DNA of 64,000 nucleotides from Streptomyces sp. RerS4. Its GTDB lineage: Bacteria; Actinomycetota; Actinomycetes; Streptomycetales; Streptomycetaceae. This document shows, one piece after another, positions 40,697-49,633 of this stretch. Position numbers and translations under genes: made by a program. Where the stretch lies: NCBI RefSeq assembly GCF_023515955.1, contig NZ_CP097322.1, forward strand, positions 5,380,501 through 5,444,500, read 5' to 3'. Below the pieces are notes generated by a model. That model did not search any database, was not told the DNA's origin, and saw only the letters and a list, made by a program, of their open reading frames with translations. The stretch's first letter is position 1, and every line of letters begins with the position of its first letter.

Positions 40697-43600
40697 CCGC
40701 CGTACTGCCCGACCCGCGGGCCGCCGTCCCCTCCGTGTCCACTTCCGCCGTTCGGGTCGAGGGCCGGCTCTTCACGGCTGATCTACTTGCCCGGGTCACG
40801 GCGGGGGACCGCGAACTGCCCGGCTGCGCCCCCGCCGACTACGGCCTGTATCGGGGCGAACGCATCGGCGACGCGGCAGGCCGTGCCTGGACGGCGCTCA
40901 CCGGCGCCTACCGGGCTTTCCGGGACGACCTCGACCGGTTGCCCGGGGAGAAGTCCGCGACCACGCTCACCCGTAGGGCGTGGCTGCTGCGTCTGTTCAC
41001 GGAGCTCGGCTACGGACCGCTGGCCGCCGACGGAGTCACCGTCGAACACCCCGGCCGGGGCGAGCGGCTGCGCACGAGCCACCGCTGGCAGGAGCACCTT
41101 CCGGTGCACCTGCTGGCCTGGGGCAAGCCGCTCGACCGGAAGGTTGGCAACCGGCGCGCCCCGCAGTCTGTCCTCCAGGAACTTCTCAATGTCTCGTCCG
41201 GCCACCTCTGGGGCATCCTCTCCAACGGCCAACTCCTGCGCGTTCTGCGGGACTCCACGTCCCTCGTGGGCTCCGCGTATCTGGAGTTCGACCTCGAAGC
41301 GATCTTCGACAACGACCAGTACGCCGACTTCGTCCTCCTGTACTCCCTGCTGCATGCCTCCCGTTTCGAGCTGGTGGCCAAGCCGCGCAAACGCGGTCGT
41401 GGGAGGGCCGGCGGGGATGCGGGAGCGGAACCGGCCGGCGACACCGCCGAAGAGCCGGACTCGACGGAGCCATCCGCGGACGACGAAGGGGACAATGAGG
41501 AGGACGATGGCGAGTACGACGCGGCTGGCGGAGGCGCGCAACCGACGCTCGACGAGACCGGGGACCCCGATGCCCCCGCCCTCACCCCGGTCGACTGCCG
41601 CATCGAGTGGCTGCGCACCCACTCCGTCGAGACCGGCCTGCGCGCGCGCGACCACCTCCGTGACCAGGTCGCCGACGCCATCGGCGTGCTCGGCACCGGC
41701 TTCCTGGACACCAACGAGCATCTGCGGGACGTCGTCGCACGCGGCGGCCAGGAGACCTTGGAGGAGTTCCACCACGAACTGCTGCGCCTTGCCTACCAGC
41801 TGATCTTCCTGTTCGTGGCCGAGGACCGAGGAATTCTCCTCGACCCGGAGGAGTCCGAGGAGGTGGCGATCGCTCGTAAGCGGTACATGGCCTACTTCTC
41901 GACCAGACGACTGCGTCGTATCGCCTTCCGCCGCCCCGGGGACCGCAACACCGACCTGTGGCCCACCCTGTGCAGAGTGCTCGACGCCCTCGGTACCGAC
42001 GGCGGGGCGCCCGCTCTCGCCCTGCCCGAACTCGGAGGCCTGTACTTCCGGGACGTCCGGGACGCGAGTGACGCTGCCGCCACACGGCTCGGCTCGGTCG
42101 AACCGCTGCGTACTGCCAGGCTGCCCAACGACCGCCTCCTGGAGGCCGTACGGCTGCTGTGCCAGGTACAGGACACGAACCGCCGCTGGCAGCGCGTCGA
42201 CTATCGCCACCTGGGAGCCGACGAGCTCGGCAGCGTCTACGAGTCCCTGCTGGAACTCCGGCCCCGGCGCAGCGCCCAGCCGGAACGGTTCTGGCTCCAG
42301 ACCCTCGCGGGCAATAAGCGCAAGACGACGGGCGCCTACTACACGCCCGTCAGCGTCATTGAGAAACTCCTCGACGAGGCACTCGACCCGGTCATAGACC
42401 GCTTCGCGACGGCCGACCCGCGCCGTCTCCTCGACCTGAGGTTCATCGATCCCGCCTGCGGTTCGGGCCACGTCCTGGTCGCCGCCGCGCGCCGCGTCGC
42501 CCTTCGTTACGCCCAGCTCGACACCGGGGACCCGGAACCGGCCCCGGAGCAGGTACGGGCTGCGCTCGCCGAGGTCGTACGCCACTGCGTGCACGGCGTG
42601 GATATCAACCCGATGGCGGTCGAGATCGCCAAGGTCTCCCTGTGGCTCGAGTCCCTGGAGCCCGGCCGGCCCCTTGCCTTCCTGGACGACCGCGTCAAGG
42701 TGGGCAACGCCTTGCTCGGTGCGACGCCGAAGCTTGTCGCGGAGGCGGTCCCGGACGGCGCGTTCAAGAAGCTCGCGGGCGACGACGGCAAGATCCTCAC
42801 GCGGCTTAAGGCGACCAACAAGAAGGAGCGTGCGGGCGGCGAGGGAATTCAGACGGCCCTGGGGCGTAGCCCGCTGCGGGTCGGGACGGCCGAACTCCGC
42901 CAGGAGGCCGAAGAACTGGCCAAGCTGCCGGGCCGCAGTCTGTCCCAGGTGCGTGAGCAGGCACGCCGCTACGAGGAGTTCGTACGGGAGTCCGAGGAAC
43001 GCCAACGTCATCAGCGCGTCGCGGACGCCTGGTGCGCGGCTTTCCTTTGGCCCAAGTACGAGGGCGCTCCCTCGGCGATCACGAGTACCACGCTGCTGTA
43101 CCTGGCGGACGGCGGTACCCTGGATGAGGAGGAGACCGAGACCCTCCAGAGCATCGCCTCCCGCAACCAGTTCTTCCACTGGCACCTGGAGTTCCCGCGC
43201 GTCTTCCGCGTCGAGAACGACGAAGACGACGACCACAACCCGGACACCGGCTGGCAAGGCGGCTTCGACTGCATCCTCGGCAACCCGCCCTGGGAGCGCG
43301 TCAAGATTCAGGAGAAGGAGTGGTTCGCCTCCCGCGACGAGACCGTTGCCGACGCGCTCAACGCCCACGAGCGCAAGAAGCTCATCGCGGCGCTTCAGGA
43401 AAGCGAGGACGCTGTCGACCGCGAGCACTACGAGGCTTTCCAGGTGGCGTTGCGTGAGGCGGCAGGTACGACGCTGATGCTCCGGAACTCCGGCATCTTC
43501 CCGCTCACCGGACAGGGCGACGTCAACACGTACGCGGTGTTCGCCGAGCGCGCCCGGATGCTGCTCGCCCCGAAGGGCATGTCGGGGCTCGTTCTGCCTA

Positions 43601-45132
43601 CGGGGATCGCGACGGACATGACGACGTCGCGGTTCTTCGGGGATCTGGTGGAGCGGCGGCAGTTGGTGACGGTGTTGGACATGGAGAACGAGGAGAAGCT
43701 CTTTCCCGACGTCACCAACCGATACAGCTTCTGCTTGTTCACCATCTCTGGTCCGGCCAGTCGCCACGAGCGGGCGCGGCTCGCCTTCCGGGCACGCAGG
43801 CCTGACCAGTTGGACGCCCGAACCTTTGAGCTGGACGCGCAGGGCTTCCGCGATATCAATCCCAACACACGGACCTCCCCTGTGTGTGAGAGCCCGGAGC
43901 ACCTGAGCGTGCTGCGGGGGATCCATGAGCGGGTGCCGGTGCTGTGGGCGGACAAGGGGATGGGGGGTGAGCGGAATGCTTGGGGGGTGCGGTTCATGCG
44001 CATGTTCGACATGGCCAGCGACTCGAAGCGGTTCCTGACGGACGAGACTCTGCTCAACGACGGTTGGACTCGACTGGGCACCACGTTCGTGCGTGAGGAC
44101 GAGCGTGTCCTGCCGCTCTATGAGGGCAAGTTCGTCCACCACTACGACTCGCGTTTCGCGACGTATGAGAACGCGACGCAGGCGCAGAAGAACAAGGGGA
44201 CGCTGCCCCGGCTGGACACAGGGGCACATGAGGATCCGTATGCGGTGCCGCTGCCCCGGTACTGGGTGTCGGAGAGGCTCGTCGACGCCCGTCTCGCGGC
44301 GGAGCCGCTGAAGCCCGGGACGGAGTGGCCGTACGACTGGCTGATGGGCTGGCGCGATGTGTGCCGGGCGTCGGACGAGCGGACGGTGATCGCTTCGGTG
44401 GTGCCTCGGACGGCGGTGGGGCACAAGCTCCCGCTGCTTCAGGCCAAACAACTGCCTGAGCTGCTACTGGCGAACCTTTCGAGTCGCGTCCTCGACTTCT
44501 CCGCTCGGCAGAAGTACGCCGGCGCTTCATTGACATATTTCGTAGTGGAACAACTCCCCGTCCTCGGACCCGAGGCCTACACGCGGGCTACCCCCTGGCT
44601 CGCGAACCATCCATCCGCCCCCTGGATCCGCGACCGAGTCCTCGAACTCACCTACACCTCCCACGAACTGGCCCCCTTCGCCCGATACCTTGGCGACGAG
44701 GGCGCCCCGTTCGTCTGGGACGAGGAACGCCGCTTCCTAATGCGGGCGGAGCTGGACGCCGCGTATTTCCACCTGTACGGCGTGTCCGAGGGCGAGGCCG
44801 TCCTCGTACTGGACAGCTTCCGGGCGTTCCGCAACAAGAAGCCGGAGCTGTTCCAGCGCACGAAGGACGAGATCCTGGCGATCTACCGTGAGATGGCGAA
44901 GGCGGCGGAGCAGGGCACGCGGTACGCCCATGCTGAGCTGAACCCGGCCCCCGGTCGGGGTCGCCGGCACGGGCCCGGTGCTAGTCCGCTCACTCGGTCG
45001 GAGCCGCCGGCGCCGGAGCCGCCGGACTCGGACGGGCTCGTTGTCGCCGACGTGGGTCGGCATGACGCGGAGGACGTCCTGTTCGGCATGGCGGACATTG
45101 GGGAGGACGAGCAGCTCGGTTTCTGGAGCTGA
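40693..45132 (+). CDS. PglX/DrmMI-like Eco57I-type adenine DNA methylase
   Basis: 1479 aa, TTG start within TTGA. A ~340-residue N-terminal region contains an acidic low-complexity stretch (about 235-280). The methylase core has TGAYYTP (~550), SAM motif DPACGSGH (~586), GVDINPMAVEIAK and catalytic NPPW at 864-867. NPPW marks amino-methylation, here N6-adenine. The long C-terminal part probably recognises DNA. There is no clear PD-(D/E)XK nuclease motif at the N-terminus, so it is more like PglX/DrmMI than a self-contained type IIG enzyme. It presumably marks self DNA for the array. Confidence 0.87.
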
Positions 45133-45368
45133 GGTGCAGCAGGGGGTTATCAGTGCTGGTGAGGCATAGGGGTTCCCGTCCGCGGGTCTTGGAATCGCGG
45201 GCGGTCCCGGCGCCGTCCGGCCAGGTCGGCTCGCGCCGCGGCTTGAACACCATCAGACTGCCGGATTGTCGGTGGGCGCCGCTATGTTGGTGGCGCTGGA
45301 GTTGATCGGCCTGTGACCGGGGTGTCTGCCCCGGGACGAGGCGAGGGCCGAGGGGCTTGGGGGATGTC

Positions 45369-47648
45369 GTGACCGTAGTCTTCGAGTTGAACGCGCGTGC
45401 GGTGCACGGCGCCATGCAAGTGCTCGCCAAGCTGCCGAAGGGCCACGGGCTGCCGTACCGTGAGGTGTGGGAGCGGGTGCAGGAGCTGGACCCGTCGTTG
45501 AAGGCGGACTGGGAGGAGGCCTTCCCGGACCTGTCGACCACAATCAGGACCAAGCTGCGATACGAGAGCATCAACCTTGGCAAGGCGGGTTGGCTGCGCA
45601 AGACGGGCCGGACGTGGAGGCTGACCGGCCCGGGCCGTCAGGCGTTCTTGGCGTATGAGGGTGATCCGGCGGCACTCCTGACCCGCGCGTACGAAAGGTA
45701 TGGGTACTGGAGTACCGAGCGAGCGGCTTTCGACCGGGCGGCGGAGATCCTTGAGACCATGCCGGACGCCAACCAGTGGGTGGAGATCGCCGACCTGGCG
45801 GGGACCGTCGGCCTGGATGAGGAGCCGCTGCGGGCGTGGCTCCAGAGTCATCGCCCGACCGGCTGGCATCTGGCCCTGGGATCGGACGGGGAAGTTCCCG
45901 AGCAACTCCGTTTGGCAGAGGGCGAGTATGACGAGTGGCGCACGCTCCTCGAGGAGAGTCGGGTATATGACCCGGCCGCCTCCGGGGCACATGCGGTGCG
46001 CGCACTGCTTACGAAGAGAGTCCGGCGCGAGGAGCTTCAGGACCTCGTCCCTCAGGAACTCCAGGCCGCGGCCCCAGAGGACAAGCCGCGTCGGCGGGCC
46101 TGGCTCATCCGTGGGACCGATGGGCGGGGGGCGACGCTGATCCGCTCGCTGTGGCGGGAGAAGGGCGTTTGCACGCTCTCGGCGGACCGGCTTCCAGGGC
46201 TGGCCGAGGGGGACGAGCCGGACCACGTCCGCCAGGTCGTTGACCTCTACTACACCGATCTCAGCCAGTCCCGGCGCACTGAAACGGCCACCGCCTTCTA
46301 CGCCTTCCTGTCCCGGATGAGGGAGGGCGACATCGTCGTCACCACCGATGGGGACCAGATCTACCTCGGTGAGGTCAAGGGGCCGGCTGTGTCGACCGTC
46401 ACGGGGGACGGGACCGTTCTGCAGAGGGAGGTCGACTGGGGCAATCTGGACACCCCGCTCACCATGGACGATCTGCCCGAGGGGCTTGCTGGACCGTTGG
46501 GCAACCCGAACTCCGGCCTGCTGGAACTGTCCGAGTTCACCGGCGACCTTGAAGTCTTTCTCGACGAGGATCCTGAGCAGACCCCCACGGGTGCCGTCGA
46601 CGCCGCCGAACTTCCCGACGTCACACAGGAGCTAGCGGATGAACTGACCATGCGCGACACGGAGTGGCTCCAGGACTGCGTGGAACTGCTGCGTGACCGG
46701 CCCCAGTTGATCCTGCACGGACCGCCGGGCACCGGTAAGACTTTCGCGGCCCTCGCCCTGGCCCGCCATCTCACGGCGGGGCGGTCGGCCAACGTCCAGC
46801 TGGTGCAGTTCCACCCTGCCTATTCGTACGAGGACTTCTTCGAGGGTTTCCGCCCGCGTGCGGTTCCTCTCACGCCGGAGGAGACCAAGAGCGGGAGCAG
46901 CCCTAAAGCCATGATGGGAGGACCTGTCGGAAAGGATCTCTCGGACGCCGGGTCCGGCATTGTCTTCGACCTGGTTCCGGGCCCCCTCAAGAACCTCGCC
47001 GAGAAGGCTGACGACAATCCCGGGGAGACTTTTGTCCTGGTCATCGACGAGATCAATCGTGGCCATCTCGCCAAGGTCTTCGGCGAGCTGTACTTCCTCC
47101 TCGAATACCGACGTGAGTTCGTGCACCTGCTGTACGGCTCGGACAAGGGGCGCCGCTTCAGGCTGCCGCGCAACCTGGTCATCCTCGGGACGATGAACAC
47201 GACGGACCGTTCGATCGCCCTCATGGACGCGGCCATGCGCCGGCGTTTCTCCTTCATGGAACTGCACCCGTCCGAGAAGCCGGTGGACACCGTTCTCGCC
47301 GACTGGCTGGCGAAGAAGCAGTTCCCGCAGGACGCCGCCCGTCTCCTTGACGCCTTGAACAACCGCATTGAGCGGGCCCGGCTCGACGACCGTGACTTCC
47401 GGATCGGCCCGTCCTACTTCATGCGCACGCCGGTGCACACCCACCCCAAGGGCCTGGACAGGGTCTGGCGCCACCAGATCCTGCCTCTGCTCAAGGAGCT
47501 CCACTGGGGGGACGACATCGACGTCTCGTCCGAGTACGGCCTGGAAGGGCTGCGGGAGGAGCTCGGACTCGGCACACCCACCGCTCCTTCAGCCGCTGAC
47601 GAGGGGACGGGCGAAGGCGTGCCGGCGGCGCGAGGAGCCGCTGAGTGA
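45369..47648 (+). CDS. McrB-like AAA+ GTPase/ATPase with Mrr_N-like and PUA/EVE-like domains
   Basis: 759 aa. The GTG has TTGGGGGA upstream and is preferred to a TTG four codons earlier. Residues ~1-95 look like an Mrr N-terminal winged helix (LPYREVWERVQEL, GWLRKTGRTWRLT). A middle region with MREGDIVVTTDGDQIYLGEV resembles PUA/EVE readers of modified bases. The AAA_5/McrB core has HGPPGTGKT (~450), FHPAYSYEDFFEGF, VIDEINRGHLAKVFGELY and TMNTTDRSIALMDAAMRRRF. McrB rings power McrC cleavage of modified DNA. It begins 236 bp after the methylase, perhaps with its own promoter, and overlaps mcrC by 4 bp. Confidence 0.88.
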   Translation: MTVVFELNARAVHGAMQVLAKLPKGHGLPYREVWERVQELDPSLKADWEEAFPDLSTTIRTKLRYESINLGKAGWLRKTGRTWRLTGPGRQAFLAYEGDPAALLTRAYERYGYWSTERAAFDRAAEILETMPDANQWVEIADLAGTVGLDEEPLRAWLQSHRPTGWHLALGSDGEVPEQLRLAEGEYDEWRTLLEESRVYDPAASGAHAVRALLTKRVRREELQDLVPQELQAAAPEDKPRRRAWLIRGTDGRGATLIRSLWREKGVCTLSADRLPGLAEGDEPDHVRQVVDLYYTDLSQSRRTETATAFYAFLSRMREGDIVVTTDGDQIYLGEVKGPAVSTVTGDGTVLQREVDWGNLDTPLTMDDLPEGLAGPLGNPNSGLLELSEFTGDLEVFLDEDPEQTPTGAVDAAELPDVTQELADELTMRDTEWLQDCVELLRDRPQLILHGPPGTGKTFAALALARHLTAGRSANVQLVQFHPAYSYEDFFEGFRPRAVPLTPEETKSGSSPKAMMGGPVGKDLSDAGSGIVFDLVPGPLKNLAEKADDNPGETFVLVIDEINRGHLAKVFGELYFLLEYRREFVHLLYGSDKGRRFRLPRNLVILGTMNTTDRSIALMDAAMRRRFSFMELHPSEKPVDTVLADWLAKKQFPQDAARLLDALNNRIERARLDDRDFRIGPSYFMRTPVHTHPKGLDRVWRHQILPLLKELHWGDDIDVSSEYGLEGLREELGLGTPTAPSAADEGTGEGVPAARGAAE

Positions 47649-49033
47649 CTGAGGTCAGGGGGCGACGGCGGGAAGACATCGAGGTGCGGCCTGCCGCCGC
47701 GGCGCCTGTCGGCGCCACGATCCAGGCCGCGTCGCGCAACACCGGTGCGACAACGACCCGGCGCGGTCGGGCTCCCTTCCCGGTGGATGTGGCCGAGGGC
47801 GGCGGATGGAGTGCCTGGACACTGACCGCCGCACAGGTGGACACGCTCAGCTCCGAGGATGCCCGCAAGATCATCGAGATTCGTCCAGCCGGCCGAGGCG
47901 CTGACCGTTCCCGCTGGGAGCTGAAGGCCAGACGGACAGTCGGTGCGGTCAGGCTCGGTACGGCCGAGGGCGCCGTACAGCTGCGTATCGCCCCGAAGGT
48001 CACGGTGGACCGGCTCCTATACCTGCTGGTCTACGCGCCGCGCTGGGCGCGCTGGCAGCCGGACCCGGTCGACGCGGCAGTTCGGAACGAACTGTTCCCG
48101 GCGATCGCCCACACTTTCGCCCGGGCAGCCGAGCAGGCACTCCGTCGTGGCCCGCTGTCCGGATACCAGGGCCGCGAGGACACCTCGATGATGCTGCGTG
48201 GGCGGTTGCGTGCAGCCGCTCAGCTTCGGAGCCGCCCGGGTCTCGCCCTTCCACTCGAGATCTCGTACGACGAACATACCCCCGACATCCCAGAGAACCA
48301 GCTGCTGCTCAGTGCGGCGCGCCGCCTAACCCGGCTTCCGGAAGTGCAGCCCCAAGACCGTGCCAGACTCCGGCGATTGGACGCTCTGTTGGACGGCGTG
48401 ACCGCACCGGTGCTCGGAGCTCCCGTAGCGGCCTGGACCCCCAGTAGACTCAACGCCCACTACATTCCGGCGCTGCGCCTCGCTGAGATCATCCTCAAGG
48501 GCGCGTCCTTCGAATACGTCGACGGCCGGCCGGTCAGGGTGGACGGCCTCCTCCTCAACATGGAAAAAGCCTTCGAGGAATTCCTCGCGAAGGCCCTCGG
48601 TTCCGCTCTTGAGCGGCAGATCGGAGGGCGCTTCCAGGCCCAGGCGAACACACACTTCCTGGACGACCGGAGCGAATACCCACTCCTGCCGGACCTTGTG
48701 CACAAACTGTCGGGCGAGGACGGGGCCCTGCACCCGGCCATTCTCGTGGACGCCAAGTACCAGGACGGCGTCAAGCGGGCCAATCTCTACCAGATGCTGG
48801 CGTACTGCACCTGCTTCGGACTGTCCGAGGGACATCTCGTATCCGTCGCGGGGGACGAGGACGGTACGGGGGTACGCGTCCCCGTGCCTGGCGGTGCGAT
48901 CATGCTCTACCGGCATGTGGTGGACCTGTCTCTGCCACCCCAGGCACTCACGGCCCGTATCGACGAGCTCGCGAGAACGATCGCGGCAGCCAGGACCACT
49001 GCTCCGCGACCTCGCACTGGAACCGGTACATGA
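47645..49033 (+). CDS. mcrC: McrC-family restriction endonuclease subunit
   Basis: 462 aa, GTG start within GTGA. The N-terminal ~60 residues are variable. From ~residue 105 the McrC core is visible (LRIAPKVTVDRLLYLLVYAP, GRLRAAAQLRS, YDEHTPDIPENQLLL), and the C-terminal PD-(D/E)XK centre is LLPDLV, then ILVDAKYQ (~370). It should be the DNA-cutting partner of the McrB-like protein. The nuclease residues look intact. A hairpin about 110 bp downstream may end the operon. Confidence 0.88.
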   Translation: MTEVRGRRREDIEVRPAAAAPVGATIQAASRNTGATTTRRGRAPFPVDVAEGGGWSAWTLTAAQVDTLSSEDARKIIEIRPAGRGADRSRWELKARRTVGAVRLGTAEGAVQLRIAPKVTVDRLLYLLVYAPRWARWQPDPVDAAVRNELFPAIAHTFARAAEQALRRGPLSGYQGREDTSMMLRGRLRAAAQLRSRPGLALPLEISYDEHTPDIPENQLLLSAARRLTRLPEVQPQDRARLRRLDALLDGVTAPVLGAPVAAWTPSRLNAHYIPALRLAEIILKGASFEYVDGRPVRVDGLLLNMEKAFEEFLAKALGSALERQIGGRFQAQANTHFLDDRSEYPLLPDLVHKLSGEDGALHPAILVDAKYQDGVKRANLYQMLAYCTCFGLSEGHLVSVAGDEDGTGVRVPVPGGAIMLYRHVVDLSLPPQALTARIDELARTIAAARTTAPRPRTGTGT

Positions 49034-49143
49034 GTATGGGTACAGCCCTTGCGCAGCGGTCCTCAGAGTCGGTACCCAGCTGAATGCGGGTGCTCCGCAG
49101 TGGCCGTACCAGCCATGCAGGAAGAGGAGGGCACGCTGGGGGC

Positions 49144-49169
49144 CCTCACCGGCGTAGCCGCCGGTGAGG
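49144..49169 (+). terminator. 11-bp perfect hairpin after mcrC
   Basis: Arms 49144-49154 and 49159-49169 with a 4-nt loop, 110 bp past the mcrC stop. It could be the terminator for the defence operon; no T-run follows. Confidence 0.5.
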
Positions 49170-49243
49170 TTCAGGGGATACGGGGAGCCGAGCGCGATCA
49201 CATCTGTCGGGAGACGCGCGTGTAGCTCCGGCAAGTCCGTCAC
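49151..49243 (-). pseudogene. Fragment resembling N-terminus of an AbiEii-type nucleotidyltransferase
   Basis: GTG start, then LPELHARLPTDVIALGSPYP and LTGGYA, the pattern that opens AbiEii/nucleotidyltransferase toxin proteins in Streptomyces. After GGYA the expected HG and DxD catalytic residues do not follow in any frame. Codon bias is good over these ~31 codons. Probably a truncated relic; recognition is from memory of the family and is uncertain. Confidence 0.3.
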
Positions 49244-49345
49244 GTGGCCGCCCGAGTGCTTCAGGCGATGCGGGGGACGGTGTCCTCTCGTACGGTGCGC
49301 TGTAGCCGCGAATTCTCTGCCTGAGGAGTACAGGACGCTCGGTCG

Positions 49346-49364
49346 TGACGCTCGTTTGACGCTC
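49346..49364 (+). repeat. TGACGCTC direct repeat pair, right end of island
   Basis: TGACGCTC at 49346-49353 and 49357-49364, period 11 bp, as at the left end. A near copy GGACGCTC lies at 49333-49340. They sit about 83 bp inside the right core repeat. Confidence 0.6.
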
Positions 49365-49443
49365 TAGGTGCCCACGCGAAGGACGATGAGCCGAGAAAGT
49401 GGCCCTGACCTGGAGTTTTCTGGGCTCCGTTCAGGCCGATACG

Positions 49444-49507
49444 TTTCCGATGACCCACCACGTGGAGTGCGTCGCGATCCTGGAGCCTGTCGAAAAGGGC
49501 CGCTGAC
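49444..49507 (+). pseudogene. Displaced 3' tail of RNA methyltransferase gene with attR-like core
   Basis: In frame it reads FPMTHHVECVAILEPVEKGR then TGA, the same C-terminus as the resident methyltransferase up to EP but with a different last five residues. The core repeat is 49447-49487. This is what remains when an element brings its own copy of the gene's 3' end. Here it is the presumed ancestral chromosomal tail. Confidence 0.72.
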
Positions 49508-49633
49508 CTGCGGCTTCGTCGAGTGGGCGCTGAGAGCGCCCCAGCCGGGTGCCGCTCGGCGAAGCCCGCGGCCCCGCCGAGGCTCGCGCCGGATGTCGCA
49601 CATTCGGGGCGGCTTGATCGTTCGCGGAACTGC

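Larger units (their letters stand above)
49034..49633. other. 600-bp right end of the island and junction
   Basis: Contains, in order: a hairpin (49144-49169), a short minus-strand AbiEii-like gene fragment, the TGACGCTC pair (49346-49364), a TGACCTG site at 49406, the att core repeat with displaced methyltransferase tail (49444-49507), then about 125 bp without signal before the STAND gene. No complete gene. Confidence 0.6.

Noticed and set aside
40783..44451. 1222-codon antisense frame over the methylase
   Set aside because: Typical high-GC shadow frame; no domain and rich in Arg, Gly, Val.
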